37,618 nucleotides of DNA, taken from assembly GCF_001280085.1 (NCBI RefSeq), contig NZ_LGED01000252.1:1-37618 (forward strand), in the 5' to 3' direction. The first letter of the stretch is position 1, and each line of letters begins with the position of its first letter. A program made the translations under genes and the position numbers. Shown here piece by piece: positions 17,820-25,700 of the stretch. The notes beneath the pieces were generated by a model. That model did not search any database. It worked only from the letters and a program-made list of their open reading frames with translations, and was not told where the DNA came from. Source of the DNA: Saccharothrix sp. NRRL B-16348. GTDB lineage: Bacteria > Actinomycetota > Actinomycetes > Mycobacteriales > Pseudonocardiaceae.

Positions 17820-19004
17820 ATGACGACGAGCTTTGCCGACGAACGGCTCCACGAGGCAATGGCTCGTATTCGTCGTTTCCTGGACCACGACCGCCCCGAC
17901 ACCCCCTGCCTCGTCATCGACCTGCCGACGGTGCGCGACCGGTTCGCGGCGATCCGCGCGGCGCTGCCGCGGGTGGGGATCTTCTACGCGGTCAAGGCGA
18001 ACCCGACGCCCGACGTGGTCGGGCTGCTGGCCGCCGAGGGCTCCAGCTTCGACGTCGCCAGCCCCGCCGAGATCGACCTGTGCCTGGCCCGCGGCGCGGC
18101 GCCGGAGGCCATCTCCTACAGCAACCCGATCAAGAAGGCCCGTGACGTCGCGTACGCCTACGGGCGCGGTGTGCGACTCTTCGTGTCCGACAGCGAACAG
18201 GACGTGCGCGTCCTGGCCGAGCACGCGCCCGGCGCGTCCGTGCTGCTGAGGATCTTGGTCGACAGCTCGGGTTCCACCTACCCGTTCGGCAAGAAGTTCG
18301 GCTGTTCGCCCGAAATGGCGACGGATCTCCTGCGGTTGGCCGCCGAACTCGGCCTCGTTCCGCTCGGCGTGGCGTTCCACGCCGGATCGCAGCAACTCGA
18401 CCCGAACGGTTGGGACGGCGCGATCGCCGACGCCGCCGTCATCATCGGGAAGCTGCGCGCCGAAGGGCTTTCGCCGACCACGGTCAACCTGGGCGGCGGC
18501 CTGCCCGCGGGCTACCTGACCCAGCCCCCGCCGCTGGCCGAGTACGCGGCCGCCATCACGGCGTCGATCGCCCGCCACTTCGGGGACTTCTCTCCCGAGG
18601 TGATGATCGAGCCCGGACGCGCTATCGTGGCCGAGTCGGGTCTGATCCGCTCCGAAGTGGTGCTGGTGTCCCGGAAGTCCTATTCGGACGAACACCGCTG
18701 GGTCTTCCTCGACATCGGCCGCTACGGCGGCCTCGCGGAGACCGAGGGCGAAGCCATCGCGTACCCGCTGGTCACCAGCCGGGACGGGGTGCCGCAGGCC
18801 GGTGCGCCGGTCGGCCCCGTCGTGCTCGCCGGTCCGACGTGCGACGCGGACGACGTGCTGTACCAGAACACGTGCTACGAGCTGCCGCTGGACCTGCGCG
18901 CGGGCGACCACGTCGACCTGCTCGGCGCGGGCGCCTACACGGCCAGCTACTCGTCGGTGGCGTTCAACGGCTTCCCGCCGTTGGCCACCCACTGCGTGCG
19001 ATGA
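17820..19004 (+). CDS. Type III PLP-dependent ornithine (or related diamine) decarboxylase
   Basis: Fold-III (alanine-racemase-fold) amino-acid decarboxylase of 394 residues, making a diamine, most likely putrescine, for the two downstream enzymes. Lys59 (FYAVKANP) binds PLP. His187 (FHAGSQ) stacks on the ring, and GGG (225-227) and EPGR (264-267) hold the phosphate. Cys341-Asp342 (GPTCDADD) supply the catalytic Cys and substrate-binding Asp, and Tyr373 (AGAYTASY) completes the dimer-interface site. All key residues are intact. Ornithine, lysine and diaminopimelate-type enzymes share this fold. DAP decarboxylase is unlikely from length and context, but ornithine versus lysine is not settled. 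AAGGGGG (17801-17807) is a rather distant ribosome binding site for ATG 17820. The gene is first in a three-gene operon behind tandem palindromes. Confidence 0.88.
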   Translation: MTTSFADERLHEAMARIRRFLDHDRPDTPCLVIDLPTVRDRFAAIRAALPRVGIFYAVKANPTPDVVGLLAAEGSSFDVASPAEIDLCLARGAAPEAISYSNPIKKARDVAYAYGRGVRLFVSDSEQDVRVLAEHAPGASVLLRILVDSSGSTYPFGKKFGCSPEMATDLLRLAAELGLVPLGVAFHAGSQQLDPNGWDGAIADAAVIIGKLRAEGLSPTTVNLGGGLPAGYLTQPPPLAEYAAAITASIARHFGDFSPEVMIEPGRAIVAESGLIRSEVVLVSRKSYSDEHRWVFLDIGRYGGLAETEGEAIAYPLVTSRDGVPQAGAPVGPVVLAGPTCDADDVLYQNTCYELPLDLRAGDHVDLLGAGAYTASYSSVAFNGFPPLATHCVR

Positions 19005-19059
19005 GCACGCCCCCGCCTGTCCGCTGCTGTGCCCCTCCTGAAGATGTTTGGAGTGATTG

Positions 19060-19473
19060 ATGTCCGAACTCCCGTGCGAAGCCGAGCCGGTTGGCTTGTT
19101 CGCAGGACAGCACGTGCTCGCCGAGCTTGAAGGCGTGAGCCCCGAACTGCTCGACGACGAGCGGTTCCTGCGACACGCGCTCGGTGAAGCGCTCACCCAG
19201 GCTGATGCCACGGTGTTGGAGGTGGTCTCCAAGCAGTTCGAGCCGCAAGGGGTCACCGTGCTGGCCCTGTTGTCGGAGTCGCACGCGTCCATCCACACGT
19301 ATCCCGAGGTCGGGGCCGTGTTCGTGGACGTGTTCACCTGCGGCACGCGCGCCAAGCCCGCGCTCGCGGTGCAGTTGCTGGCCGAAGCGCTGGGAGCTGC
19401 GTCGGCACGGACGGACATGATCAGCCGGGGCCACCGCGTCCCCGCGCTCGTCGGTGAGGAGAAAGCGTCGTGA
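19060..19473 (+). CDS. speD: S-adenosylmethionine decarboxylase proenzyme
   Basis: Makes decarboxylated AdoMet, the aminopropyl donor for spermidine. The proenzyme has 137 residues, the size of the short bacterial/archaeal SpeH-type class. The self-processing site is in SESHASIHTYPE: cleavage between Glu73 and Ser74 turns Ser74 into the pyruvoyl group. His79 and Cys94 (FTCG) are the processing and proton-donor residues of the family. ATG 19060 is preceded by GGAG with six bases between, and is chosen over the in-frame TTG just before it. It starts 55 bases after the decarboxylase and overlaps speE by four bases (GTGA). Confidence 0.95.
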   Translation: MSELPCEAEPVGLFAGQHVLAELEGVSPELLDDERFLRHALGEALTQADATVLEVVSKQFEPQGVTVLALLSESHASIHTYPEVGAVFVDVFTCGTRAKPALAVQLLAEALGAASARTDMISRGHRVPALVGEEKAS

Positions 19474-20312
19474 TCCGCGAACCGCTCGCGGCCGGTATGA
19501 CCAGGCACTGGGACGTCGAAGAGGTCGTGGTCGACACCAGGACCGAGTTCCAGCACCTGGTGATCGCCCGCACGTCCCAGGGGTTGTCGCTGTTCTGCGA
19601 CGACGACCGGCAGAGCACCGAGTTCAGCCAGCTGACCTACCACGAGGCGCTGATGGTCCCGGCGCTGCTGCTCGCCGACCGCGTCGACCGGGTGCTGGTC
19701 ATCGGGTCGTCCGAGGGCGTCGTGTGCCAGATGGCGGTGGCGGCCGGCGCTTCGGTGGTCGACCACATCGACATCGACGCGCAGGCCGTGCGGCTGTGCG
19801 CCGAGCACCTGCCCTACGGGTACACGCTGGACGAGCTCGCGTTGGCGGAGAAGGGCGAAGGCCCGGTCCACGTCCGGTACATCGACGGCTACGAGTACAT
19901 CCGGACGACGTCGGAGCGCTACGACATCGTCCTGGTGGACCTGCCGGACGAGCGCGAGGAGGAGGCGCAGCACAACCGCTTGTACGGCGCCGAGTTCCTG
20001 GCGATGTGCAAGGCGCTGCTCACGCCCGGCGGCGTCGTGGTGTCGCAGGCGGGCTGCCAGACGATGTGGCGCAACACCACGCTGGTCCGCATGTGGGAGC
20101 GGTTCAACGAGGTGTTCGGCACGGTCGCGTACTACGGCTCGGACGAGCACGAGTGGGCGTACCTGTTCGGGCGCGCCGACGAGGTGGCCGACCCGACCGC
20201 GCTGATGGTCGAGCGGCTGCCCGGGTGCGGCTACCAACCGGAGTCGATCGACGACCTGGCGCTGGTGGGCAACTCGATCCCGCCGTACCTGGTCCGCCAC
20301 TCACTGGCCTGA
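19470..20312 (+). CDS. speE: Aminopropyltransferase (spermidine synthase family), divergent
   Basis: Transfers the aminopropyl group from decarboxylated AdoMet to a diamine. It has 280 residues with a small N-terminal beta domain and a Rossmann methyltransferase-like core. YHEAL (about 57-61) and the catalytic pair Asp157/Asp160 in VDLPDE are kept. The donor-binding loop reads GSSEG (79-83) where most SpeE proteins have GGGDG, and the usual DE before YHE is SQ-like. The insert after Asp160 (EREEEAQHN) also departs from the usual DPVGP. The position right after speD supports an aminopropyltransferase, but the acceptor (putrescine, cadaverine or other) is uncertain. GTG 19470 overlaps the speD stop by GTGA, so translation is coupled. 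Confidence 0.87.
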   Translation: MIREPLAAGMTRHWDVEEVVVDTRTEFQHLVIARTSQGLSLFCDDDRQSTEFSQLTYHEALMVPALLLADRVDRVLVIGSSEGVVCQMAVAAGASVVDHIDIDAQAVRLCAEHLPYGYTLDELALAEKGEGPVHVRYIDGYEYIRTTSERYDIVLVDLPDEREEEAQHNRLYGAEFLAMCKALLTPGGVVVSQAGCQTMWRNTTLVRMWERFNEVFGTVAYYGSDEHEWAYLFGRADEVADPTALMVERLPGCGYQPESIDDLALVGNSIPPYLVRHSLA

Positions 20313-20319
20313 CCGCTGT

Positions 20320-20361
20320 GCGGAACGGGGCCGTCCCTGGCTGGGGGCGGCCCCGTTCCGC
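20320..20361. terminator. Bidirectional terminator between speE and the peptidase gene
   Basis: Perfect 14-bp GC-rich stem (20320-20333 with 20348-20361) and a 14-base loop between the two convergent stop codons. Confidence 0.85.
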
Positions 20362-20364
20362 GTG

Positions 20365-22425
20365 TCAGGACAGGGCGCGGTGGAGGAAGTCGACCTGGAG
20401 CAGGAGCAGGTTCTCGGCCACCTGTTCCTGCGGGGTCATGTGGGTGACGCCGGAGAGCGGCAGCACGGTGTGCGGGCGGCCGGCGGCGAGCAGCGCCGAC
20501 GACAGGCGCAGGGTGTGCGCGGCCACCACGTTGTCGTCCGCCAGGCCGTGCACGATCATCAGCGGGCGCTCCAGCTTCGGCGCGTCGGCGATGAGCGAGT
20601 TGGCGTCGTACACCTCGGGCCGCTCCGCCGGGTGACCGAGGTACCGCTCGGTGTAGTGGGTGTCGTAGAGCCGCCAGTCGGTGACCGGCGCGCCCGCGAT
20701 GCCCGCGTGGAACACGTCCGGGCGGCGCAGCACGGCCAACGCCGCCAGGTAGCCGCCGTAGGACCAGCCGCGGATGCCGACCCTGGTCAGGTCGAGGTCG
20801 GTTTCGGTGGCCGCGACCGCGTGCAGCGCGTCCACCTGGTCTTCGAGGGTGGCGCCTGCGAAGTCGAACGCGATCTCCCGCTCCCACGCCGGACCGCGAC
20901 CGGGCGTGCCGCGGCCGTCCACGACGAGGACCGCGAAACCCTGGTCCGCCAGCCACTGGGAGGCCAGGTAGGCGTTGCGCGCCGACACCACGCGCTGCGC
21001 GTGCGGGCCGCCGTACGGGTCGAGCAGGACGGGCAGCTTGGTGCCCGGCACGTGGCCGCGAGGGAACAGCAGCGCCGCCCTCAGATCGCGCTCGCCGACG
21101 GTCAGCAGCCGCACTTCCGGCGCCAGCACGGGGGTTTCGGCGAACGTGCCGATCTCGCCGCCGGTGGAAACGGTGACCTTAGGTCCGAAGTGGTCCATCG
21201 ACGAGCGGGACAGCACCAGCACGCCGCCCGCGCGCGTCGCGCCGTGCACACCATCCTCTGTGGACAGTCGCGTGACGGCGCCGTCACCGACCAGGTACAC
21301 GTGCGTCTGGGTCGGGTCGTCGGTGGACGCGGTGACCAGCACGCCGTTCTCGGCCACGTCGAGCACCGCGCGGACCTGGAAGCCGTCCGGCGTCCACGGC
21401 CGGTCGCCCACGACGAGCCGGTTCGCGTCGCCGACCGGCAGCACGCGCAGCAGTGCGCCGTCGGGCGTCCAGCGCGGCGTGCCGGGCACGATCTCCAGCC
21501 AGCGCGGGTCGGTGTCGTCGGCGACCACGTCGGTGGCGCCGGTCTCGGCGTCGACCGCCAGCACCTGGACGCGGCGCTGGTCGCGTGACTGGACCTGCAC
21601 CAGCGGCTTGCCGTGCGAGGTCCACGACACCGTGGTGACGTACGGGAACGCGTCGCGGTCCCACTTCACGTCGGTGCGGCCGGCGCCGAAGACGGCCAGC
21701 TCGACCACGGCGTTGGCCTCGCCCGCGGCGGGGTAGGCGATCTCGGCGGCGGGCGTGCCGGGGTTCGCCGGGTCGGCGATGTGCCAGCGCGGCACGGGCG
21801 CGTTGTCCACCCGGGCCGCCAGCACCCGCTCGCCGTCCGGGGAGAACCAGTAGCCCCGGTAACGGCCCATCTCCTCGGCCGCGATGAACTCCGCCAGGCC
21901 CCACGTGACGTCCGGGCCGTCCGGCGACGCGACCACCCTGTCCGCGCCCGTCTCCAGGTCCACCACGTGCAGCGCGCCGCCGGCCACGTAGCCGACCTTG
22001 CGGCCGGTCGGGTCCAGCCTCGGGTCGATGGCCGCGCCGTCCACGGGCAGCTCGCGGACGGCGGCGGTGGCCAGCTCGACCACGAACAGCCTGCCGGACA
22101 ACGCGAACACGGCCTGCCGCACGTCGCCGTCGGTGGCGTAGCCCACGATGCCCGCCGCCGACTCGCGGGTGCGCTCGCGGCGGGCCCGTTCCTCCGGGGA
22201 CAGGTCCTCGGGGTCGGTCAGCAGGGCGCCGGGGTCGGCCAGCAGCGTCTCGGACCGGGTCGCGGTGTCGAACGCCCACAGGCCGTTCGCCCGGCTCGTG
22301 GCCGTGGCGGTGCGGAGGAAGTACACCTTCGCGCCGTCCGGCGCCGCGGTGAACGTCCGGGGTGCGCCGAGGGTGAACCGCTGGGTGCGCGCGTGCTGGC
22401 GCGGGAAGGAGATCTCGTTGCCCAC
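20365..22425 (-). CDS. S9 family dipeptidyl peptidase (DPP-IV-like)
   Basis: Serine peptidase of 686 residues that should remove dipeptides from peptide N-termini. Residues about 1-420 form the beta-propeller domain, with repeated WSPDG-like units. AEFIAAEEMGRYRGYWFSPD contains the Glu-Glu pair that binds the substrate's free amino end in DPP-IV enzymes. The alpha/beta-hydrolase domain follows: Ser about 554 in GWSYGG, Asp about 627 in HGLADDN and His about 661 in GVTHM. No signal peptide is visible, so it is probably cytoplasmic. GTG 22425 is the start, with only a weak ribosome binding site. It is a single gene, convergent with the polyamine operon. Confidence 0.93.
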   Translation of the reverse strand: MGNEISFPRQHARTQRFTLGAPRTFTAAPDGAKVYFLRTATATSRANGLWAFDTATRSETLLADPGALLTDPEDLSPEERARRERTRESAAGIVGYATDGDVRQAVFALSGRLFVVELATAAVRELPVDGAAIDPRLDPTGRKVGYVAGGALHVVDLETGADRVVASPDGPDVTWGLAEFIAAEEMGRYRGYWFSPDGERVLAARVDNAPVPRWHIADPANPGTPAAEIAYPAAGEANAVVELAVFGAGRTDVKWDRDAFPYVTTVSWTSHGKPLVQVQSRDQRRVQVLAVDAETGATDVVADDTDPRWLEIVPGTPRWTPDGALLRVLPVGDANRLVVGDRPWTPDGFQVRAVLDVAENGVLVTASTDDPTQTHVYLVGDGAVTRLSTEDGVHGATRAGGVLVLSRSSMDHFGPKVTVSTGGEIGTFAETPVLAPEVRLLTVGERDLRAALLFPRGHVPGTKLPVLLDPYGGPHAQRVVSARNAYLASQWLADQGFAVLVVDGRGTPGRGPAWEREIAFDFAGATLEDQVDALHAVAATETDLDLTRVGIRGWSYGGYLAALAVLRRPDVFHAGIAGAPVTDWRLYDTHYTERYLGHPAERPEVYDANSLIADAPKLERPLMIVHGLADDNVVAAHTLRLSSALLAAGRPHTVLPLSGVTHMTPQEQVAENLLLLQVDFLHRALS

Positions 22426-22574
22426 CCGGACACCCTATGTCCCCGCCCGGTCGGCGGTGCGGCGGTGCGGGGCCGACCCCTGTCTTGGGCCGCGTCTTCG
22501 GCGTGGGCTGAACCGCGTCGCCGGGAGGGCCGTAGTCGTCGGTGGAGCGATTGACGGACCAAGGAGGAGTGAGT

Positions 22575-23225
22575 GTGATCCGACGAAACCGCATCGCCAT
22601 CGCCGTCGCGGGTGGCATGGCCGCCGTGCTCGCGCTGGTCATGTGGACTTCCAACGCCACCGGCCTGCAGGGCAGGACGGTCGCGCAGACCGAGCAGGTC
22701 GGCGCCGCGGCCCAGGGCGACTACGGCGACGTTCAGGAGCCCTTGGCCCCTCCGACCAGCGAAGAGGCGGCGTCCGTCGAGGAGCCCGCCGCCGACGCGC
22801 CGGAGGGCCAGGCCGCGCCCGCGCCGTCCGGCCCGCAGGTCACGTTGGTCGGCAAGAGCGTGCCCAAGATGGGCGAGGTCGTGCAGGACGGCGACGGCCG
22901 CACGCTGTACCGGTTCGACAAGGACACGCCGGACCCGGCGAAGTCCAACTGCGAGGGTCAGTGCGCCGTGACGTGGCCTCCCGTGCTGTCCAACGGCACG
23001 CCGCAGCTGCAGGGCGTGGACCCGGCGCTCGTGTCGACGGTGAAGCGGGCCGACGGCACCGACCAGGTGACGCTCGACGGCTGGCCGCTCTACACGTACG
23101 CGAAGGACGAGGCGCCGGGCCAGTGGAAGGGCCAGGGTGTGGGCGGCACGTGGTTCGTGGTGCAGCCCAACGGCAAGCGCAACGTCGAGTGCCTGCCGCC
23201 GGGGGTGACGCCTCCCGCCGCGTAG
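22575..23225 (+). CDS. Membrane-anchored or secreted repeat protein (COG4315-type)
   Basis: Protein of 216 residues. GTG 22575 is chosen because AAGGAGG (22561-22567) lies seven bases upstream. It gives MIRRN followed by a hydrophobic segment (about 6-24), a signal or anchor. An acidic Pro/Glu/Ala-rich linker follows (about 45-85). Then come two copies of the short repeat found in secreted COG4315 proteins: GRTLYRFDKDTP ... CEGQCAVTWPPV and GWPLYTYAKDEAPGQWKGQG. The pair of Cys in CEGQC may form a disulfide. Members are exported and of unknown function; some are near electron-transfer or oxidative-stress genes. Nothing around it fixes the role. A terminator follows. Confidence 0.82.
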   Translation: MIRRNRIAIAVAGGMAAVLALVMWTSNATGLQGRTVAQTEQVGAAAQGDYGDVQEPLAPPTSEEAASVEEPAADAPEGQAAPAPSGPQVTLVGKSVPKMGEVVQDGDGRTLYRFDKDTPDPAKSNCEGQCAVTWPPVLSNGTPQLQGVDPALVSTVKRADGTDQVTLDGWPLYTYAKDEAPGQWKGQGVGGTWFVVQPNGKRNVECLPPGVTPPAA

Positions 23226-23244
23226 ACCACTGCGTCACGCCCTG

Positions 23245-23273
23245 ATCCCCCGGCCTGGGGTTGGCCGGGGGAT
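23245..23273 (+). terminator. Terminator after the secreted repeat protein gene
   Basis: Perfect 11-bp stem (23245-23255 with 23263-23273) and a seven-base loop, 20 bases after the stop codon and followed by a TTT. Confidence 0.8.
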
Positions 23274-23444
23274 TTGGGCGTCGCACAGCGGGTACGCCAG
23301 GCGACCCGGCAATGAGGCCGCTGACCAGCCAGAATGGCCAAATCGAAAAAACTTCCGCCGGTGATGTCGAGAACCCGCGGCCGGCTCCGTCCCTGGGGTG
23401 AGAGCGACCAGAATGGGGTCGCACCGGCACCGAGGAGAACCACC

Positions 23445-23852
23445 ATGGCCAAGTACCTGCTGCTCAAGCACTACCGCGGCGCCCCGAAGGCGGTCAACGA
23501 CGTCCCCATGGACCAGTGGACGCCGCAGGAGATCACCGACCACGTCCGGTACATGGGCGACTTCGCGGCCCGGCTGGAGAAGACCGGCGAGTACGTCGAC
23601 GGCCAGGCGCTCGCACCGGAGGGCACGTTCGTCCGGTACGACGGCGAGGGCCGCCCGCCCGTCACCGACGGCCCGTTCGCCGAGACCAAGGACCTGATCG
23701 CCGGGTGGATGGTGATCGACGTCGACAGCTACGAGCGCGCCGTCGAGCTGGCCGGCGAGCTGTCGGCCGCGCCGGGCGCCGGCGGCAAGCCCATCCACGA
23801 GTGGCTGGAGCTGCGCCCGTTCTACACCGAGCCGCCCACCATCACGGAGTGA
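23445..23852 (+). CDS. YCII-related (DGPF) protein, ECF42 partner
   Basis: Dimeric alpha/beta ferredoxin-like YCII-family protein of 135 residues. It contains the DGPFAETKDLIAGWMVIDVDS signature that gives the DGPF family its name. ATG 23445 is preceded by GAGGAG with seven bases between; an in-frame ATG at 23334 has no such site. The function of the family is not well established. The gene is eight bases upstream of the ECF42-type sigma gene, the standard arrangement for this sigma group, whose promoters normally include the DGPF gene. Autoregulation of the pair is therefore likely, but the target promoter was not confirmed here. Confidence 0.92.
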   Translation: MAKYLLLKHYRGAPKAVNDVPMDQWTPQEITDHVRYMGDFAARLEKTGEYVDGQALAPEGTFVRYDGEGRPPVTDGPFAETKDLIAGWMVIDVDSYERAVELAGELSAAPGAGGKPIHEWLELRPFYTEPPTITE

Positions 23853-23860
23853 CGTCCCGA

Positions 23861-25006
23861 ATGGACGAGCTCCTGCTCCGGAGCCTCACGCCGGGCGTGC
23901 TCGGCGTCCTCGTCCGCCGCGGAGCCGACTTCGCGGCGGCCGAGGACGCCGTGCAGGACGCGCTGGTGGAGGCGGTCCGCGTCTGGCCGGACGACCCGCC
24001 GCGGGACCCGAAGGGCTGGCTGGTCACGGTGGCGTGGCGCCGGTTCCTCGACGCGAGCCGCGCGGACGCGGCCCGCCGCCGGCGTGAGGACGTCGTCGAC
24101 GAGGAGCCGGCGCCGGGGCCCGCGCCCGCGGTGGACGACACGCTCCAGCTCTACTTCCTGTGCGCCCACCCGTCGCTGACGGCGTCGTCGGCGGTCGCGC
24201 TCACGCTGCGCGCCGTCGGCGGGCTGACCACCCGCCAGATCGCCCAGGCGTACCTGGTGCCCGAGGCGACCATGGCGCAGCGGATCAGCCGGGCCAAGCG
24301 CACCGTCTCCGGCGTGCGGTTCGACCAGCCCGGCGACGTCGCCACCGTGCTGCGGGTGCTCTACCTGGTCTTCAACGAGGGCTACTCCGGGGACGTCGAC
24401 CTCGCCGTCGAGGCCATCCGGCTCACCCGGCAGCTCGCGGCGGCGATCGACCACCCGGAGGTGGCGGGGCTGCTCGCCCTCATGCTGCTCCACCACGCCC
24501 GGCGCGCGGCCCGGACCGCGCCGGACGGCAGCCTGGTGCCGCTCGCCCGGCAGGACCGCGGCCGGTGGGACACGCGGGCGATCGCCGAGGGCGTCGAGAT
24601 CCTGCAGGCGGCGCTGGCCCGGGACCGGCTGGGCGAGTTCCAGGCGCAGGCCGCCATCGCGGCGCTGCACGCCGACGCGCCGACCGCCGAGGAGACCGAC
24701 TGGGTGCAGATCGTCGAGTGGTACGACGAGCTGGCGCGGCTGACCGACAGCCCGGTCGTCCGGCTCAACCGCGCGGTCGCGGTCGGCGAGGCGGACGGGC
24801 CGCGGGCCGGCCTGGCGGCGCTCGCGGCGCTGGACGACTCGCTGCCCCGGCACACCGCGGTGGCGGCGTACCTGCACGAGCGCGACGGCGACCTGGAGAA
24901 GGCGGCGAAGCTGTACGCGGAGGCGGCGGGTCAGGCGAGCAACCTCGCCGAGGTCGCCCACCTGACCCGCCAGGCCGCCCGGCTCAACGCCCTGCGGTCC
25001 CGCTGA
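23861..25006 (+). CDS. ECF42-type sigma factor with C-terminal TPR-like extension
   Basis: Protein of 381 residues, about twice the size of an ordinary ECF sigma factor. Region 2 lies at about 15-70 (ADFAAAEDAVQDALVEAVRVWP, then PKGWLVTVAWRRFLD). Region 4 is at about 100-150 (GGLTTRQIAQAYLVPEATMAQRISRAKR). A helical extension of about 200 residues with TPR-like helices follows (FNEGYSG, HHARRAAR, VRLNRAVAVGEADGP, AAYLHERDGDLEKAAKLYAEA). This architecture and the upstream DGPF gene define the ECF42 group. It has no classical anti-sigma factor, and the extension is thought to control activity. The start is ATG 23861. It ends nine bases from the convergent nitroreductase gene with no hairpin between. 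Confidence 0.93.
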   Translation: MDELLLRSLTPGVLGVLVRRGADFAAAEDAVQDALVEAVRVWPDDPPRDPKGWLVTVAWRRFLDASRADAARRRREDVVDEEPAPGPAPAVDDTLQLYFLCAHPSLTASSAVALTLRAVGGLTTRQIAQAYLVPEATMAQRISRAKRTVSGVRFDQPGDVATVLRVLYLVFNEGYSGDVDLAVEAIRLTRQLAAAIDHPEVAGLLALMLLHHARRAARTAPDGSLVPLARQDRGRWDTRAIAEGVEILQAALARDRLGEFQAQAAIAALHADAPTAEETDWVQIVEWYDELARLTDSPVVRLNRAVAVGEADGPRAGLAALAALDDSLPRHTAVAAYLHERDGDLEKAAKLYAEAAGQASNLAEVAHLTRQAARLNALRSR

Positions 25007-25015
25007 CGTGCCGCG

Positions 25016-25621
25016 TCAGAGGGTGCGGACGGCGTCGGCGAAGTCCAGGCGCGGGTTGCGCGGGTGGGTGCCGGCGTGGTCCGGGTGGCCGATGTTGACG
25101 ATCACCAGCGGCAGCTGGTTGGTGTCGGCGAAGAACTCGGCGCGCACGCCCTCGGCGTCGAAGCCGCTCATCGGTCCCGCGGCGAGGCCGGCCGCGCGGA
25201 CGCCGACGATGAAGTAGCCGACCTGGAGCAGCGCGCTCGTCTTCGCCGCCTCGGTGCGCATCGCGTCGTCCGCGAACGCCGCCTTCGCGCCCGGGAAGTG
25301 CGGGAACGTCGTGGCCAGGCGCTCGTGGAAGTCGGTGTCGGCGGCCAGGATCGCGGTCACCGGCGCGGCCACCGTTTTGGCCCGGTTGTTGCCCGCCATG
25401 TGCGGCGCGAGGCGTGCCTTGGCCTCCTCGCCGCGGACGAACAGCACGCGCAGCGGCTGGCTGTTCATCGCGGTCGGACCCCACTTCACGAGGTCGTAGA
25501 CGGCGCGGAGCTGGTCGTCGGTCACCGGTTCGTCGGTGAACGCGTTCGCCGTGCGCGCCTCCCGGAACAGCAGGTCCTGTGCTTCACGCGGGAGCGCCAA
25601 CGTGTCGAGGGTCGCGGTCAT
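25016..25621 (-). CDS. RutE/HadB-like nitroreductase (malonic semialdehyde reductase type)
   Basis: FMN-dependent NAD(P)H oxidoreductase of 201 residues, the usual size of the RutE-like branch. Visible family stretches are WGPTAMNSQPLRVLFVRG (FMN and substrate site), SALLQVGYFIVGVRAAGLAAGPMSGFD and a C-terminal VNIGHP. RutE reduces malonic semialdehyde in uracil breakdown, but no other rut genes are here, so the substrate is open (quinones, nitro compounds or small aldehydes). ATG 25621 has GAGG four bases upstream; an upstream in-frame codon adds 15 residues without support. A large inverted repeat directly upstream may be its operator. Confidence 0.85.
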   Translation of the reverse strand: MTATLDTLALPREAQDLLFREARTANAFTDEPVTDDQLRAVYDLVKWGPTAMNSQPLRVLFVRGEEAKARLAPHMAGNNRAKTVAAPVTAILAADTDFHERLATTFPHFPGAKAAFADDAMRTEAAKTSALLQVGYFIVGVRAAGLAAGPMSGFDAEGVRAEFFADTNQLPLVIVNIGHPDHAGTHPRNPRLDFADAVRTL

Positions 25622-25633
25622 GGTGCCTCTTTC

Positions 25634-25668
25634 GGTTGTCCCGTACGCGGGTTGCGCACGGGACAACC
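25634..25668. repeat. Inverted repeat upstream of the nitroreductase gene
   Basis: Perfect 11-bp arms (25634-25644 and 25658-25668), extended by one mismatch and three more pairs around a five-base loop. It lies 13 bases upstream of the nitroreductase start and 33 bases past the glyA stop. It could be a regulator site for the nitroreductase or the glyA terminator. It lacks a T-run. Confidence 0.6.
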
Positions 25669-25700
25669 TCCAGTAACCGCGAGCTATTTCGTGTCGCTGT

